Source of the DNA: Diabrotica undecimpunctata
Lineage: Eukaryota; Arthropoda; Insecta; Coleoptera; Chrysomelidae
DNA length: 64,000 nucleotides
Assembly: GCF_040954645.1 (NCBI RefSeq)
Contig: NC_092809.1
Span: forward strand, 79,131,935 to 79,195,934
Direction: 5' to 3'
Shown: positions 45,028 to 56,300 of the stretch, one piece after another
How the letters are laid out: the number at the start of each line of letters is the position of its first letter
Position numbering within the stretch: position 1 is the stretch's first letter
Program-made: the position numbers and the translations under genes
The notes under the pieces: generated by a model
The model's input: only the letters and a program-made list of their open reading frames with translations
Told to the model about the DNA's origin: nothing
The model's database searches: none

Positions 45028-45622
45028 ATTCTATAAACTCACTATTCACTCTTGCAAAAAACAACTGTGTCAGATCTCTTCACTCGCTTATAATCGACTA
45101 AACAAAAATTTTCTGATATTAATGAATGACTATTTAAAGATCATTAACCATTTTATTAATCATTGGTTTTCCAAACAAAATCGAAATTTATACTATTTAA
45201 GATAGCGTTCACATTTATCTGTATCTAAACTATCAAAAGACCATTAACTAAATACCTATGTATTTTAAGAGTTTCTTTATTTATTGTTATTTAATGGGTC
45301 ATTATCATAACGACAAAAATAACCATAAATAACGTTACTAAAATAAACAGATTTATATAAATATAATATGCTTTGAAAATGGTTTAAATATCTAACAAAC
45401 CGAAACAAATAATGTAATACCCTTAAAGTACGTCTATGACCAGCTGAAAAAACCCTAGCCTACACAGTTCTAACAATAGCAGGTATTTAAATTTTACGAT
45501 AGTCCATGTGACATGAAAAAATTTCTATCTAAATAGTCAAACCCAACGTAAAATAAGCTAAAATATTGACGTTGTAAGAAAAGCACACGTACTAAAATAT
45601 GCTTAACAATTTAGTTTTTTTT

Positions 45623-45665
45623 TTCTGAGAATTTACTCCAGCTTATTCTTCAAATATACTATAGT
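45623..45665 (-). repeat. Right terminal inverted repeat (43 bp)
   Basis: Exact complement of 43241-43283; the I-like LINE D2 begins just beyond it. Confidence 0.95.
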
Positions 45666-45750
45666 TTTAAAATAAACAGAGTCGGAGTTTATTTGATTTA
45701 ATCTATATATAAAATAAAGTCCTGTTAAAATCGCATATAGAGGATTCATC

Positions 45751-47079
45751 ATGTCCGTAACATCAGATGGAAGTTCCAACGTAATTAACTCTGTACCACA
45801 ACATACTAACACAGTTAAATCCTACTCAAAAGTTCTAAGCCAACATACATATTCTAGTCCTGAACAAGCGATTGTTTTCTCTTCAAAGGATGGATTACGC
45901 CTACAGGACTACCTCATACCACTAGGAGCACTTATACAGCCCAAAAACATCTTATTTTCTTCAAGGCTGTCCAATAATCGAGTATGCATGTATCTAGCGA
46001 GCAAAGAAATTGTGGATAACTTTATGCAGGTATATGATGGTATAATACTAATAAATGATGAACCAGTTCAAGCTAGAAAATATATTACTCCAGCGGATAG
46101 GTTAGTTCTATTGAATGTATGCCCCTCAATTCCCCATGATATTCTTATTCACGAATTAGAAAACCTAGGTCTGAAGCCAATGTCATCAATGACCTTTCTT
46201 CGTATTAGCTCTACCTTACCGGAATTCAATCATATTTACAGTTTTAGAAGACAAATTTTTATCAACCCTGTTATAAATCCTTTACCAGAATGTTTTTTGA
46301 TTAATTACGATAACAAATCCTATCGAATTGTCTTATCGCAAGATAATCAGTTATGCTTCAACTGCAAACAGCAAGGAAATAATGCTAATAATTGTAAAAA
46401 TCCCACAAACTCTCAACATAGACTCACACCTCAAACTATTTCAACATCGTTAAATACTCCTTCACAAATGGACACCATACAAAAACTTCCCAATCAGCAA
46501 TCTACTTCCTTAACAAACAGTACAAATCCTGAACATGTCGAACCAACAGCATCCTCAGTTACCAATACCATTACATCTCCAGAAAATAACAGCGCTATAT
46601 CACTAGATATTACTTAACAGACAAGCCGTAAGCGTGACGTAGATGAAATTCTATCACCTTCACCAACATATACACCAGCTCTGTCAGAAAAAGATAAACA
46701 AACAGAAATAAATTTTAGGAAACCTACACAAAAACCCAACAAAAAACCCAAGAAAAGTTCTGATACTGACCTAAAAACAATAATAAATGAACATTCACCA
46801 CCATATATCCTTAATCACGACCAATTTATAGATCTGTTAGAAAACGCACCAGGTTCTCCAAATATTATCACCACTATAACCAATTATACAAATGATTTTA
46901 CTGGATTACTAGCAATGATTAGTAACTTATATGCTCACATAACAGATAGATCTCTTAAAATCAAATGTACCAAACTTAGAAAAAAAATCACAAAACATCT
47001 AAATGACGAACTTTCTTCTACCGACAACAAAAATGACACACAGACCCAGAGTCTTAATAAAATTAAAACTTTTTTATAA
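45751..47079 (+). pseudogene. LINE D2 ORF1 (gag-like, zinc knuckle) with one in-frame stop
   Basis: 443 codons in a single frame interrupted only by TAA at 46615-46617. Ser/Thr-rich start; IPLGALIQPKNILFSSRLSN, ADRLVLLNVCPSIPHDILIH, a zinc knuckle CFNCKQQGNNANNC near 46363 in which the CCHC histidine is Asn, and a lysine-rich second half ending NKIKTFL. It packages element RNA in related LINEs. The start is the first ATG of the frame, and ORF2 begins 13 nt after its stop. Confidence 0.85.
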
Positions 47080-47092
47080 CTAAAAAGTAAAA

Positions 47093-50000
47093 ATGGCGTC
47101 GTTTAATTCAATTATTCAGTGGAATATAAACGGATACTATAATAACTTACCGATGTTAAAAATTCTACAATCAGAGTATCTACCAGATATTATTTGTCTT
47201 CAAGAAACGAATCTTAAGAGCAACCAAGAATCTTGTTTACATAATTATCAAAGTTTTTCAAAAAATAGAGTAAACCAAAGAATAGTAAGCGGTGGAGTGA
47301 CAATTCTCGTAAATAACAAATTAACCGCAAGTAGGTTACCCCTACAAACACATTTAGAAGCTGTAGCTATTTCTCTAGAAGGAACCACAAAAATAAATAT
47401 TTGCACGATTTACTTACCCCCAGGACAACCAATTGATAAACAGGACCTTTTTAACCTCGTAAGACAAATACCTTCTCCGCGTATTTTAACAGGTGATTTT
47501 AATGCTTACAACAGTATTTGGGGCTTTACATATGACGACAAAAGAGGACTTATTATTGAAGAATTAATAGATCAGTATAACTTATCACTGTTGGATGATA
47601 GACGCCCTACAAGATTCAATATACAAACAGGCGAATCAACGCCCTTGGACTTAACGATAGCGGATAATAACTTCTCTGCATTAATGACATGGAACAGATT
47701 AGACTACACTTATAACAGTGACCATTACCCAATAATAATCACCAATAACTTGTTCAAGCCCAAAAATGGAAAGCACGCCCCTAGGTGGAAAACGAAGGAA
47801 GCAAATTTTACATTATTTAAAGATATCATAGAAAAACATGTCACAAACTGTAAAATATCCAACAGTATTGACACAGACATCGAAACCTTCTTCAGCATCA
47901 TATTAAATGCAGCCGAGGAATCCATTAAGAAAACTGCACCTATTACAAAACATAAACCAGTCCCTTGGTGGAATAAACAATGTAAGATATCGATCGAAGC
48001 TTCCAAAAAAGCCTTTAACAAATACAAAAGACATAAAACACTTAACAATAAAATAGAATTTCAAAAACTTAAAGCTAAAGCTCAGTTAGTAGTAAAAACT
48101 TCAAAAAGAAATTCGTGGGCTTAATTTGTGTCCAGTATAAACAGTAGGACCCCTATGTCTGAAATGTGGAAGAATGTCAAAAAAATATCTGGAATACCGG
48201 CTTATAACAAAATCACTCAACTAAAGAAAGATAATAAAATAATCACACATGACCTAGAAACAGCAGAAGAATTTGCTAATACGTATAAAAATAGATCTAA
48301 TACAAGCAATTATAATAATAATTTTATCAACATTAAACAGAATGAAGAATGCAATGTAATTATACCGTTTGTAGATGACACAGATGCTTTAAACACCAAA
48401 TTTAATATAAATGAATACAAAGATGCCTTAAACTCATTTAAAGAGACTAGTGATGGTCCAGATAACATCCCAATGGCTTTTCTTAAGCATTTACCTGAGA
48501 ATGCACACAATCATCTTCTTAACATATTTAATATTATTTGGACAGAACAGAAATTTCCAACAGCATGAAGAGATTCTATTATAATACCTATATTAAAACC
48601 AAAATGCCCCAAAACAGATCCTGAGTCTTATAGACCAATTGCGCTAACATGTACTGCATGCAAACTGTTAGAAAAAATGGTCAACCGTTGTCTCCTCTGG
48701 ACACTTGAAGATCGAAATATTATTATTCCAGAACAAAGTGGTTTCCGACAAAATAGATCAACTCTAGACAATATTATAGACCTAGAAAGCAGTGTATATG
48801 AAGCCTTCTCCCTTAATAAAAAATGTATTGAAATATTCTTCGACATTGAAAGAGCCTTTGATACAACTTGGCGCCACCATATCATCAGATTACTGTACGA
48901 TTTATTAATCAAAGGACATTGCCTTGCATTTACAAAAAACTTCTTATATAAAAGATATATCCAAGTTAGAGTAAATGGTAATTTGTCGTCAAAAGTGGAA
49001 TTGGAAAATGGAATTCCTCAGGGATCTTTTATAAGTCCTACGCTATTTATAATTGCCATAAATGATGTTCTACGAAATTTAAAACTTCCACTTAAAGCTG
49101 CTTATATGCTGACGATCCCGTAATATTTGGTCAAAGCAAAAACTTAAACAACCTCTCACAACTTGCACAGAGTTTCTTGTTAGATATTGAAAAATGGTCA
49201 GAGGTAACTGGATTTATCTTTTCAACAACTAAAACTAAATATATAGTATTTTCTAAAAAGAAAGTCAGTACACCAATCTCCTCATTATATCTATAAAACA
49301 TCACTACAACAAAAAGATTTGCTAAAATTGCTAGGAGTTACTTTTGACAGAAAGTTGAATTGGAAAGAAAATATCAATAATCTAGCATGTAAATGTTACA
49401 GAAGATTAAATTTACTAAAAATTCTAGCACACAAGAATTGGGGTTCAGACAGAAGTACATTGCTAATTATATACAGAACTATTATACGATCACAGCTAGA
49501 CTACGCGGCTATAGCTTACGACTCAGCATCGAAATCAGTACTTAAAAAGCTCGATACTATTCATAACATAGCACTCAGAATATGCCTGGGAGCCTTTTGT
49601 ACAACACCGATTGAAAGTTTACTTTGCGAAGCAAATGAATTGTCGTTAAATGATAGAAGAGCTTACCTTAGTCTAACATATGCAACAAAAATTAAAGATA
49701 ATGCAAAAAATCCTGTCTATAGAAATACTTTTACTGATAATTACCCAAACCTTAATGCAAATCACCGTTCTAATAAACCTTTCTATAAAAGAATAAAAGA
49801 CCATTTGCATCTGTTTGATATTGTCATACCTGAATGTCTTCCATACACATAATATGATCATAATCCACCTTGGATTCAAAACATTCAAAATGAACTTACG
49901 TCATTTGATAAAAACTCCACTAATCCTGATCTAATTATTTCCCATTTTAGAAAAATCATTAGTCGTTATAAAAATCATACCCAGATATACACTGATGGTT

Positions 50001-50780
50001 CAAAATCATCCGAAGGTGTGGGAGCGTCTGTAGTAACTCCAGAGAAGGTCCTTAAATTCAAACTATCTAATGTTAGTACTATCTATACAGCTGAACTGTA
50101 TGCTCTCTATCGCGCCATAGAACTAATCAATCTGACAACAAACTCCAAATATATTATCTTAACAGACTCACTTAGTGCCATACAAAGCATCCGACAACTG
50201 GATAAAAAAAACCCGCTTTTAAAAAAATTAAAACAGTCCTTCTTCAGGCTTATATCAATCATAATGAGATAAGTTTCATCTGGATCCCATCCCATATAGG
50301 AATAAAAGGCAACGAAACTGTTGACCATAGTGCGAAAGACGCGATAGTGAGTGACGTTTCCGAGATCGTAAACACATCAGTATCAACGGATATAAAAGCT
50401 TATATAAAAAAATCAATCTTAAGTGCGTGGAAAAATAAATGGAATGTGTCGAATTCTAAATTAAAACAAGTGAAACCCAGCATAGACGCATGGAATGTGT
50501 TACCTAAGTCAAGAAGCCAAGAAATAATAGTAACGCGCCTCAGCTTGGACATACTAGGTTAACGCATGATTACTTAATTAAAAAGTGCGAACTGCCGCGA
50601 TGTGAAACGTGTAATACGACACTAACAATAATGCACCTACTATGTGAATGTCCCATCTACAGTCAACAACGAAGCAATAACAAGATACCAGGAACACTTA
50701 TAGAAGCTCTAGGTGCAGACTGTAACTTTAACAATACTCTGAATTTCTTGAAAGACATTAATAAGTACCACAATATTTAA
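47093..50780 (+). pseudogene. LINE D2 ORF2: endonuclease, reverse transcriptase, RNase H
   Basis: Starts ATGGCG at 47093. Endonuclease: SIIQWNINGYYNNLPMLKIL, LQETNLKSN, LTGDFNAYNSIWG, YNSDHYPII. RT from about 48380: DGPDNIPMAFLKHL, EQSGFRQNRSTLDNIIDLES, FFDIERAFDTTWRHHIIRLL, GIPQGSFISPTLF, then LYADDPVIFGQSKN after a frameshift near 49105. RNase H from about 49980: IYTDGSKSSEGVGASV, YTAELYALYRAI, ILTDSLSAIQS, WIPSHIGIKGNE. C-terminal C--CE-C-TTLTIMHLLCEC near 50590-50660. Lesions: TAA 48122-48124, TGA 48566-48568, frameshifts near 49105, 49300 and 50270, plus further stops. All domains are recognisable. Confidence 0.9.
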
Positions 50781-50925
50781 TAAACCAAATTGTATTGAAG
50801 TAATTGTACCTAATGGAATCCACTAATTTTTCGCTAATGGCCATTTGGTCGATGCGATTTTCTAAATAAAAAAAAAATTATTATTAATCATAGATCAATG
50901 AGAAACCTGCGTTCCTCAGACAGGA

Positions 50926-51110
50926 AATAATGCAATCCCACATACAATCCAGAAACAATTACAAGAAGGAATTTAAAGATGATAACAATAGCATATGTAA
51001 AAAGCTTATCATACAAACTAAACAGAATAGGAAATAAATGCAATATCACAACAACATTCAAAACCACATTACAGTTAATTCCATTCTGAACCAAACCAAA
51101 ACCTAAATAC
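50926..51110 (+). pseudogene. Penelope-like element, linker fragment
   Basis: ITIAYVKSLSYKLNRIGNKC then NITTTFKTTLQLIPF and TKPKPK match the segment that in Penelope-like elements lies between RT and the GIY-YIG nuclease (Y-KG-S-KL-RI-NK-NI-T-FKT...TKPK). Here it lies before, not after, an RT piece, as in partial head-to-tail copies. A stop is present. Confidence 0.6.
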
Positions 51111-51149
51111 ATACAAGGGGTTAGGGAAGAACTGTGTTGGGAAAAAGAT

Positions 51150-52060
51150 GAAGTAGCTGGTTTAATCCTCTAAGCCCATTGCTATCAGATATTTTTATGG
51201 ACCACCTAGAAACAAAGATTTCAAAACATCCCACATTCTAATAGTTATTGTATCGGTGGAGATACGTAGACGATGTACTGGTATGTTTTACATGAACTAA
51301 CAGAGAATTTGACCAATTCTTATCGTATATTAATTCACTCCTTAGTCATTTTGAATTCACAATACAAACCGAACAGAATCAATCCAAAAATTTTCTAGAT
51401 TTAAAAATTATCAGACTTAAAAACACGCATGAGTTCTCCGTTTTATATAAACCTACACATACTGAGACGACTATACACAATTCATCATCCCATCCTACAC
51501 AACATACATTAACTGCCTACCATAGCATGATACATAGAATAATAGAAATTTCCATGCCAAAAAATAACTACGAGATAGAACTGATTATCATTAAGCAAAT
51601 AGCAGTAAACAATGGTTACCACGAAAAAACAATTAATAAAATTTTAAACTAAAAACTACATGTCCTGAAACACTACTACAAACTAAAAGCCCTGAAATTA
51701 GTATTTCCGTCACTAGAAAAAATAAAGGAATAACACCAGCTTTCAGAACAAATAACAATTTAAGCAAATATATTAAAAACAACAAGAGCCAAAATACAAA
51801 GCATTTACACAGTGGTGTATACAAACTTAAATGTGGCGACTGCCCAAAAACTTACATCGATCAAATTGGTAGAACTTTTATCAAACGTATAGCAGAACAT
51901 AAAAGGGTCTTTCAAGAAAAACAGACTCTACGTACGTACTTCACCTTCTATCACATTCAAAATAAAGGCCTTAAGCTATCTTTATTAGAATCTATGGAAA
52001 TCAACAAAGTCATAATTCTGATTGATTAACTTGAGACAAACAGTTTTCCCCTCCTCAACT
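51150..52060 (+). pseudogene. Penelope-like element: RT end plus GIY-YIG endonuclease
   Basis: RT: NPLSPLLSDIFMDHLETKIS, then YRWRYVDDVLVCF (catalytic YVDD), NFLDLKIIRLKNTHEFSVLY, KPTHTETTIHNSSSHPTQHT. Nuclease: SGVYKLKCGDCPKTYIDQIG, RTFIKRIAEHKR, i.e. the GIY...YIG motif with Gly changed to Asp, and the Arg/His block. The linker between is shortened. Stops and frame changes throughout. Clade inside Penelope-like elements not determined. Confidence 0.85.
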
Positions 52061-52252
52061 TATTCAGTTTAAGAATATAAAGTGTAAACACATTCCAAAA
52101 ATAGATGATTTGAGAAAGGCACTCTGGCCGAAACAGCTGTAGTGATAATAATTTATAATAAATTTTATGGAAGTGTTGAAAACAATAATTTTCAGTATTT
52201 TATTGTTAGATAAAATGAATTTCCATCAAGTAACGGCCCAATCTATCACTTA

Positions 52253-52277
52253 ATATATATATATATATATATATATA
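52253..52277. repeat. (TA)n tail of LINE E
   Basis: 25 bp of TA repeats at the 3' end of the minus-strand LINE. Confidence 0.9.
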
Positions 52278-52345
52278 CAATAGCACTAAAGGCCTTAGAG
52301 GCCCATGGCTTAAAAAGTTTGTTCTTTCTTCATTTTCGCTTTTCT

Positions 52346-55300
52346 TTATGTACTGAGATCTTCTCTGGCTCGATATGTGATTTTTCTCCATTCCTTCTTG
52401 TTATTCATTTTTCTTTTCTGGCCTTGTAGTCCAATTTCTTCCATATCTTTTTCTACCTCCTGATTCCATCTATTTTTTGGCCTTCCTTTTCTCTTTTTTA
52501 AAGTTATAGTGTAGTTCATTACCCTTTTTGAAGTCCTCGTGTTCGGCATCCTTTCTAGGTGACCTCGCCATCTTAGTCTCTGTGCCTTTATGACTCCTAT
52601 TATGTTAGGTTGATTATATAATTTCTTTAACTCATCATTTGATCTTCTTATCCATAAACCGTCCCTTATTATTCCTCCATATATCTTCCTCAGGATTTTC
52701 CTTTCCCATATCTCCAGTAAATTTTGTTCATTTTTTGTCATTGTCCATGTCTCACTGCAGTACGTTACTATTGGTTGTATAGTTGTTTTGTATAACTGTT
52801 TTTTTGCCTTTCTTGATAAAAACTTGCTTTTCAACATTCCACTAAGAGCATGTACACTTCTATTGCCTGCCATTATTCTAGCTTGTATTTCTTCTTTAAT
52901 GTTAGGTTTGCGTGATATTATTGTACCTAGGTATGTAAATCTTTCTACCATTTCGAATTCGTATGATAATCTTTCTTCTACTTCTACTTTAAACTTTTGT
53001 CCATCCCTGAACTGATCATCTGTCCACTGCATACATTTTGTTTTAGTTTCATTTATGTAAAGTCCCATTTTCTTTGCTGCTTTTACTATTCTCTGTACTA
53101 TCTCCTGTAGCTCTTTTTTTCCTCTTGCCAGCAACACTATATCATCCGCAAATGCCAAAACTTGGTGTCTTTTATGATATAGGAGTCCTTCTCTATTGAT
53201 TTTCGCTTCTCGCATTATTTTTTCTAGGCATAAATTGAAGAGTAATGATGACAAAGGATCGCCCTGCCTTAATCCTTCGTTTACTATAAATTTGTCCGAT
53301 ACATGATTGTTTACTTTGACTCTGTTTTCTGTATTCTCTAAAGTAAGATGTATCATATTACGCAACTTTCTGCTAACTCCCAGTTCCTCAAGGGTCTCTT
53401 TTAATTCCTTCCTTTTTATTCTATCGTATGCTTGCTGGAAGTCGATGAATAGCGCTATCGTTGGTAAGTTGTGTTCATAGCTTTCTGCTTGTAATTCTCT
53501 GATTATGAATACTTGGTCCGTTGTGCTTCTCCCTCGTCTAAATCCGCATTGGTATTCGCCTATTATATTTTCAACTTCTTTTTCTAGCTTATCTTTTATG
53601 GATTTTGATAGGATTTTATATACGGTATTTAGTAACGCTACTCCTCTGTAATTACTGCATTCTGTTTTGTCTCCTTTTTTGTGTAATGGGCAAATAATGG
53701 CTTCCTTCCAATCTTCGGGTATTCGTTCTTTTATCCATATCTCCTTTATGATCTTGTATATCCAATTATTTAGCAGTTTTCCACCATATTTCATCATCTC
53801 TGCTGTTATGTTATCGCTTCCAGGGGATTTGTTGTTTTTCAGATTTTTTATGATTTCCTCGATTTGTTCTTTGCTGGGTGAATTATCTTCTATGTCTTCT
53901 AAGTGTTCGATTCTTGCTTCTGTTTCCACGTATTCTCTTTGGTTTGACTTATTATTGCCATTTAGTAATTCATCAAAATACTCTTTCCATCTTTCGGCAA
54001 TTTCTGTTTCCCCGCTTATATTATTTCCTGCTTTGTTTTTGACGAATATGGGTTTTTGTTGGAAACCTTTTTTTTCATTTCTAGCACCTTGATATAGGTT
54101 TTTTATTTTTTTATTTCTGTAATTCTCTTCTATTTCTTTTAGCTTATTTTCTATGTGTTTTCTCTTCTTTTCTCTCAGCACTCTCTTTACTTTTTGTCTT
54201 TGCTCCCTATATCTATTCTTTGTCTCTGTTGTTTCTTTCGTGATCATTTCAATCCTTAATGATTTTCTTATTTCTATTTCTTTTTGGCACTCTATGTCAA
54301 ACCAGTCTTTCCTCTTTTTATTCTCTTGTTTGTTACATTCTTTTGCTGCTTTGTTCATTATTTGCTTTATGTTTTCCCATTTGTTCTCAGTTTGCTCTTC
54401 TATTTGTATCTTTTTTAGTTCTCTTTCCATTGTTTCCTCGTATATGTCTTGCTCTTTCTTTGTTGCTAATCGAATTGGGTTATGTATACATTTCTTTTTT
54501 TTTATTTTGTTTTTGTTTTCTGGTATCAGTTGCTTAATTTTGATGCCCACCATGTAATGATCTGAGTCGGCGTCTGGTCCTCTGTATGTTCTTATCTTCT
54601 TTATACATTGCTGTTCTTCTTTTTCGATGAGCACGTGGTCTATTTGGTTTTTAGTCTTTCTATCTGGCGATATCCAAGTTTCCTTGTGTATTTCTTTTCG
54701 TTCGAAATATGTGCTCATTATGATCATATTTTTTTCTCTTGCGAAATCTATCAGGAATTGTCCGTTCTCATTAGTTTCATTGTGTTTACTATATTTTCCT
54801 ATTGTCGGTCTAAATACTTCTTCCTTCCCTATTTTGGCATTTGCGTCGCCTAGAATAATTTTCATATCATATCTGGGTATATTTTCGATTGTTCTGTTTA
54901 ATTCATTGTAGAAACATTCTTTGACATCATTATCTTTTTCTTCTGAAGGCGCGTGAATATTTATGAGGGTGATTTTTTGGTATTTTCCCTTGAACCTGAT
55001 ACTACATATGCGGTCTGATACTGGTTTAAACTCTACTAGTGCTTCTTTTAGCTCTTTTCTTATCATAAAACCTGTGCCTAACGTTCGATTCTTTCCACCG
55101 CTGTTAAAAAACATTGTATCTTCTATTTCTAATATATCATTTCCCAGTTGTTTCGTCTCCTGTAGAGCTACTATGTCAAAATGGAACTTTTCGATTTCTC
55201 TCGCTAAGTGTTTAAGTTTGCCTTCTCCATATGTGCCTCTTACATTCCATGTTCCCAAAAGTAAGTGTTCTTTTCGTAATGTTTTCTTGTGTTTTGGTCC

Positions 55301-55372
55301 CGTTATCATTTTTTTCCTCTTTTTTCCTTTTTTCGTATTATCGCTAACCTTGTTCTGTGCTTGTTTCGTCAA
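52346..55372 (-). CDS. LINE E ORF2: endonuclease and reverse transcriptase, intact
   Basis: 1008 codons are open from 55372; the first ATG of the frame is at 55309 (codon 22), giving about 987 residues. The frame is already open across the end of ORF1. Endonuclease: LLLGTWNVRG (37-46), LQETK (Glu 72), ILGDANAKIG (Asp 176, Asn 178), ADSDHYMVG (Asp 271, His 272). RT: NNKSPGSDNITAEMM (513-527), GFRRGRSTTDQVF (610-622), LFIDFQQAYD (Asp 644), GLRQGDPLSSLLFNL (700-714), FADDIVLLARG (Asp 743/744), then YLGTIIS, YCSETWTMTKNEQN and the C-terminal KKRKGRPKNRWNQEVEKD. No RNase H. Similar to CFDP2/BovB-type LINEs, but clade not settled. All catalytic residues are present, so it may be active. Confidence 0.93.
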   Translation of the reverse strand: MTKQAQNKVSDNTKKGKKRKKMITGPKHKKTLRKEHLLLGTWNVRGTYGEGKLKHLAREIEKFHFDIVALQETKQLGNDILEIEDTMFFNSGGKNRTLGTGFMIRKELKEALVEFKPVSDRICSIRFKGKYQKITLINIHAPSEEKDNDVKECFYNELNRTIENIPRYDMKIILGDANAKIGKEEVFRPTIGKYSKHNETNENGQFLIDFAREKNMIIMSTYFERKEIHKETWISPDRKTKNQIDHVLIEKEEQQCIKKIRTYRGPDADSDHYMVGIKIKQLIPENKNKIKKKKCIHNPIRLATKKEQDIYEETMERELKKIQIEEQTENKWENIKQIMNKAAKECNKQENKKRKDWFDIECQKEIEIRKSLRIEMITKETTETKNRYREQRQKVKRVLREKKRKHIENKLKEIEENYRNKKIKNLYQGARNEKKGFQQKPIFVKNKAGNNISGETEIAERWKEYFDELLNGNNKSNQREYVETEARIEHLEDIEDNSPSKEQIEEIIKNLKNNKSPGSDNITAEMMKYGGKLLNNWIYKIIKEIWIKERIPEDWKEAIICPLHKKGDKTECSNYRGVALLNTVYKILSKSIKDKLEKEVENIIGEYQCGFRRGRSTTDQVFIIRELQAESYEHNLPTIALFIDFQQAYDRIKRKELKETLEELGVSRKLRNMIHLTLENTENRVKVNNHVSDKFIVNEGLRQGDPLSSLLFNLCLEKIMREAKINREGLLYHKRHQVLAFADDIVLLARGKKELQEIVQRIVKAAKKMGLYINETKTKCMQWTDDQFRDGQKFKVEVEERLSYEFEMVERFTYLGTIISRKPNIKEEIQARIMAGNRSVHALSGMLKSKFLSRKAKKQLYKTTIQPIVTYCSETWTMTKNEQNLLEIWERKILRKIYGGIIRDGLWIRRSNDELKKLYNQPNIIGVIKAQRLRWRGHLERMPNTRTSKRVMNYTITLKKRKGRPKNRWNQEVEKDMEEIGLQGQKRKMNNKKEWRKITYRAREDLST

Positions 55373-55398
55373 CTTTATTCCAGTAGTACATTTAGTTG

Positions 55399-56199
55399 CT
55401 AGTTTTTTGATGTTTTTTTACATATTGCGCCTTCTTTGTCATTCCACTTCCATTCGCTGTTATTCACCCATATTTTTTTTACTCCAATCTTGACTTCATT
55501 TCCTTTATTTCTTTCTTCTTGAGCAATGTTTCTAATTGTTTTCTGTATTTCTCGTTCTTTTGTGGTTGCATCTTCGTTGATATATATTTTGTACTCTTTA
55601 ATTTCTTTTAACTTGTGCTTTTTTTCCATTATTTTTCTTTTTTCTTCCTGGTTTTCCAATTCAATTAGGCATGTTTTTTCGCCTAACTTGTGAGCATTCC
55701 TTATTTTAACCTCTACTCCTATATGTTGTTTGATGAAATTATTGATTGTTCCTTTTAACCTTGCTTGCTCATATGTGTCTATCTTTAGGCCGTACATAAC
55801 TATGTTATTTATTCGTCGGTGTTTTTCCATAACTTCCATGTTTTTTGTTATTTCTCTGAGTTCCTCCTTGATCTCTATATTTTCTTGTTTTAGTTCTGAA
55901 TTTTCTTTTCTCAGCTCTCTGTTTTCCATTATGAGCTTTTCTATCGTTTCCTTGCATTCTTGTTGATTTCTTTTTATTTCCTTAATATCATCGGTGAGGT
56001 GGCTCACCATTATTAGTAATTGATCAATTTTTGTTGCCTCATTTTTTTTCTCTGGAGTTTTTGTTGGTGTTCTCGAAAACTTCTTGCTCTTTCTGAAAAT
56101 GTTATCTTCTTCCTCGCTGTCTTTATATCTGTCCTTCCTTTTTGCCCCTCCTTCTGAAAGTGTATCATCACTGTCTAAATTTTTCATATATTTTTCCAT
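55399..56199 (-). CDS. LINE E ORF1: coiled-coil RNA-binding protein, intact
   Basis: 266 residues from the ATG at 56199. An upstream GTG continues the frame for 9 codons, but an in-frame TGA precedes it, so 56199 is the likely start. Layout: acidic/basic N-terminus, a long coiled coil (about residues 55-127, with LIMENRELRKENSELKQENI), an RRM-like fold beginning RRINNIVMYGLKIDTYEQAR, and a C-terminal domain KIYINEDATTKEREIQKTIR. This is the L1-type ORF1 architecture (coiled coil, RRM, CTD). It ends 26 bp before codon 1 of the ORF2 frame, and ORF2 overlaps it in another frame. Confidence 0.88.
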   Translation of the reverse strand: MEKYMKNLDSDDTLSEGGAKRKDRYKDSEEEDNIFRKSKKFSRTPTKTPEKKNEATKIDQLLIMVSHLTDDIKEIKRNQQECKETIEKLIMENRELRKENSELKQENIEIKEELREITKNMEVMEKHRRINNIVMYGLKIDTYEQARLKGTINNFIKQHIGVEVKIRNAHKLGEKTCLIELENQEEKRKIMEKKHKLKEIKEYKIYINEDATTKEREIQKTIRNIAQEERNKGNEVKIGVKKIWVNNSEWKWNDKEGAICKKTSKN

Positions 56200-56300
56200 T
56201 TTCCGGCGCCAAACACTGTCTTCCACCTTAGCAGTTCAGAGAAGACAGCGTTTACCGTATTTATTTTATGTTTATTAACCGTTGTTATTTTTCTGTGTCT

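Larger units (their letters stand above)
43241..45665 (-). mobile_element. Sailor-like (DD82E) Tc1/mariner-superfamily element with perfect TIRs
   Basis: 2425 bp bounded by identical inverted ends of at least 43 bp (43241-43283 and 45623-45665) that begin ACTATAGT, itself palindromic. Inside is one transposase gene on the minus strand, with long AT-rich flanks. The TA target cannot be fixed exactly because the terminal ACTATAGT contains TA on both strands. Confidence 0.92.
45670..50877 (+). mobile_element. I-like LINE copy D2, near full length
   Basis: Two ORFs in order, an RNase H domain, and a 3' terminus CGCTAATGG...GATGCGATTTTC followed by a poly-A run (about 50868-50877). The 3' terminus resembles D1's CGCTAATAACCC...GATGCGG, so D1, D2 and the LINE at 60-64 kb are one family. 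I could not find the target duplication; the 5' border is somewhere in 45666-45750. Confidence 0.88.
52253..56300 (-). mobile_element. Two-ORF LINE E, both frames open
   Basis: About 4 kb in one piece: 5' UTR (approximately 56200-56300), ORF1, ORF2, a short 3' UTR with the hairpin-like AAAGGCCTTAGAGGCC region (52287-52302) and a (TA)n tail. No stop or frameshift in either ORF. The 5' border is uncertain and no target duplication was found by eye. Confidence 0.85.

Noticed and set aside
53667..55493. Long plus-strand open frames
   Set aside because: They are antisense to the intact minus-strand LINE ORF2, rich in Phe/Ser/Leu as expected from complementing a Lys/Glu-rich gene, and lack motifs.
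56199..56226. GTG start for LINE E ORF1
   Set aside because: Eukaryotic initiation favours ATG; the first in-frame ATG is at 56199 and an in-frame TGA lies just upstream of the GTG.
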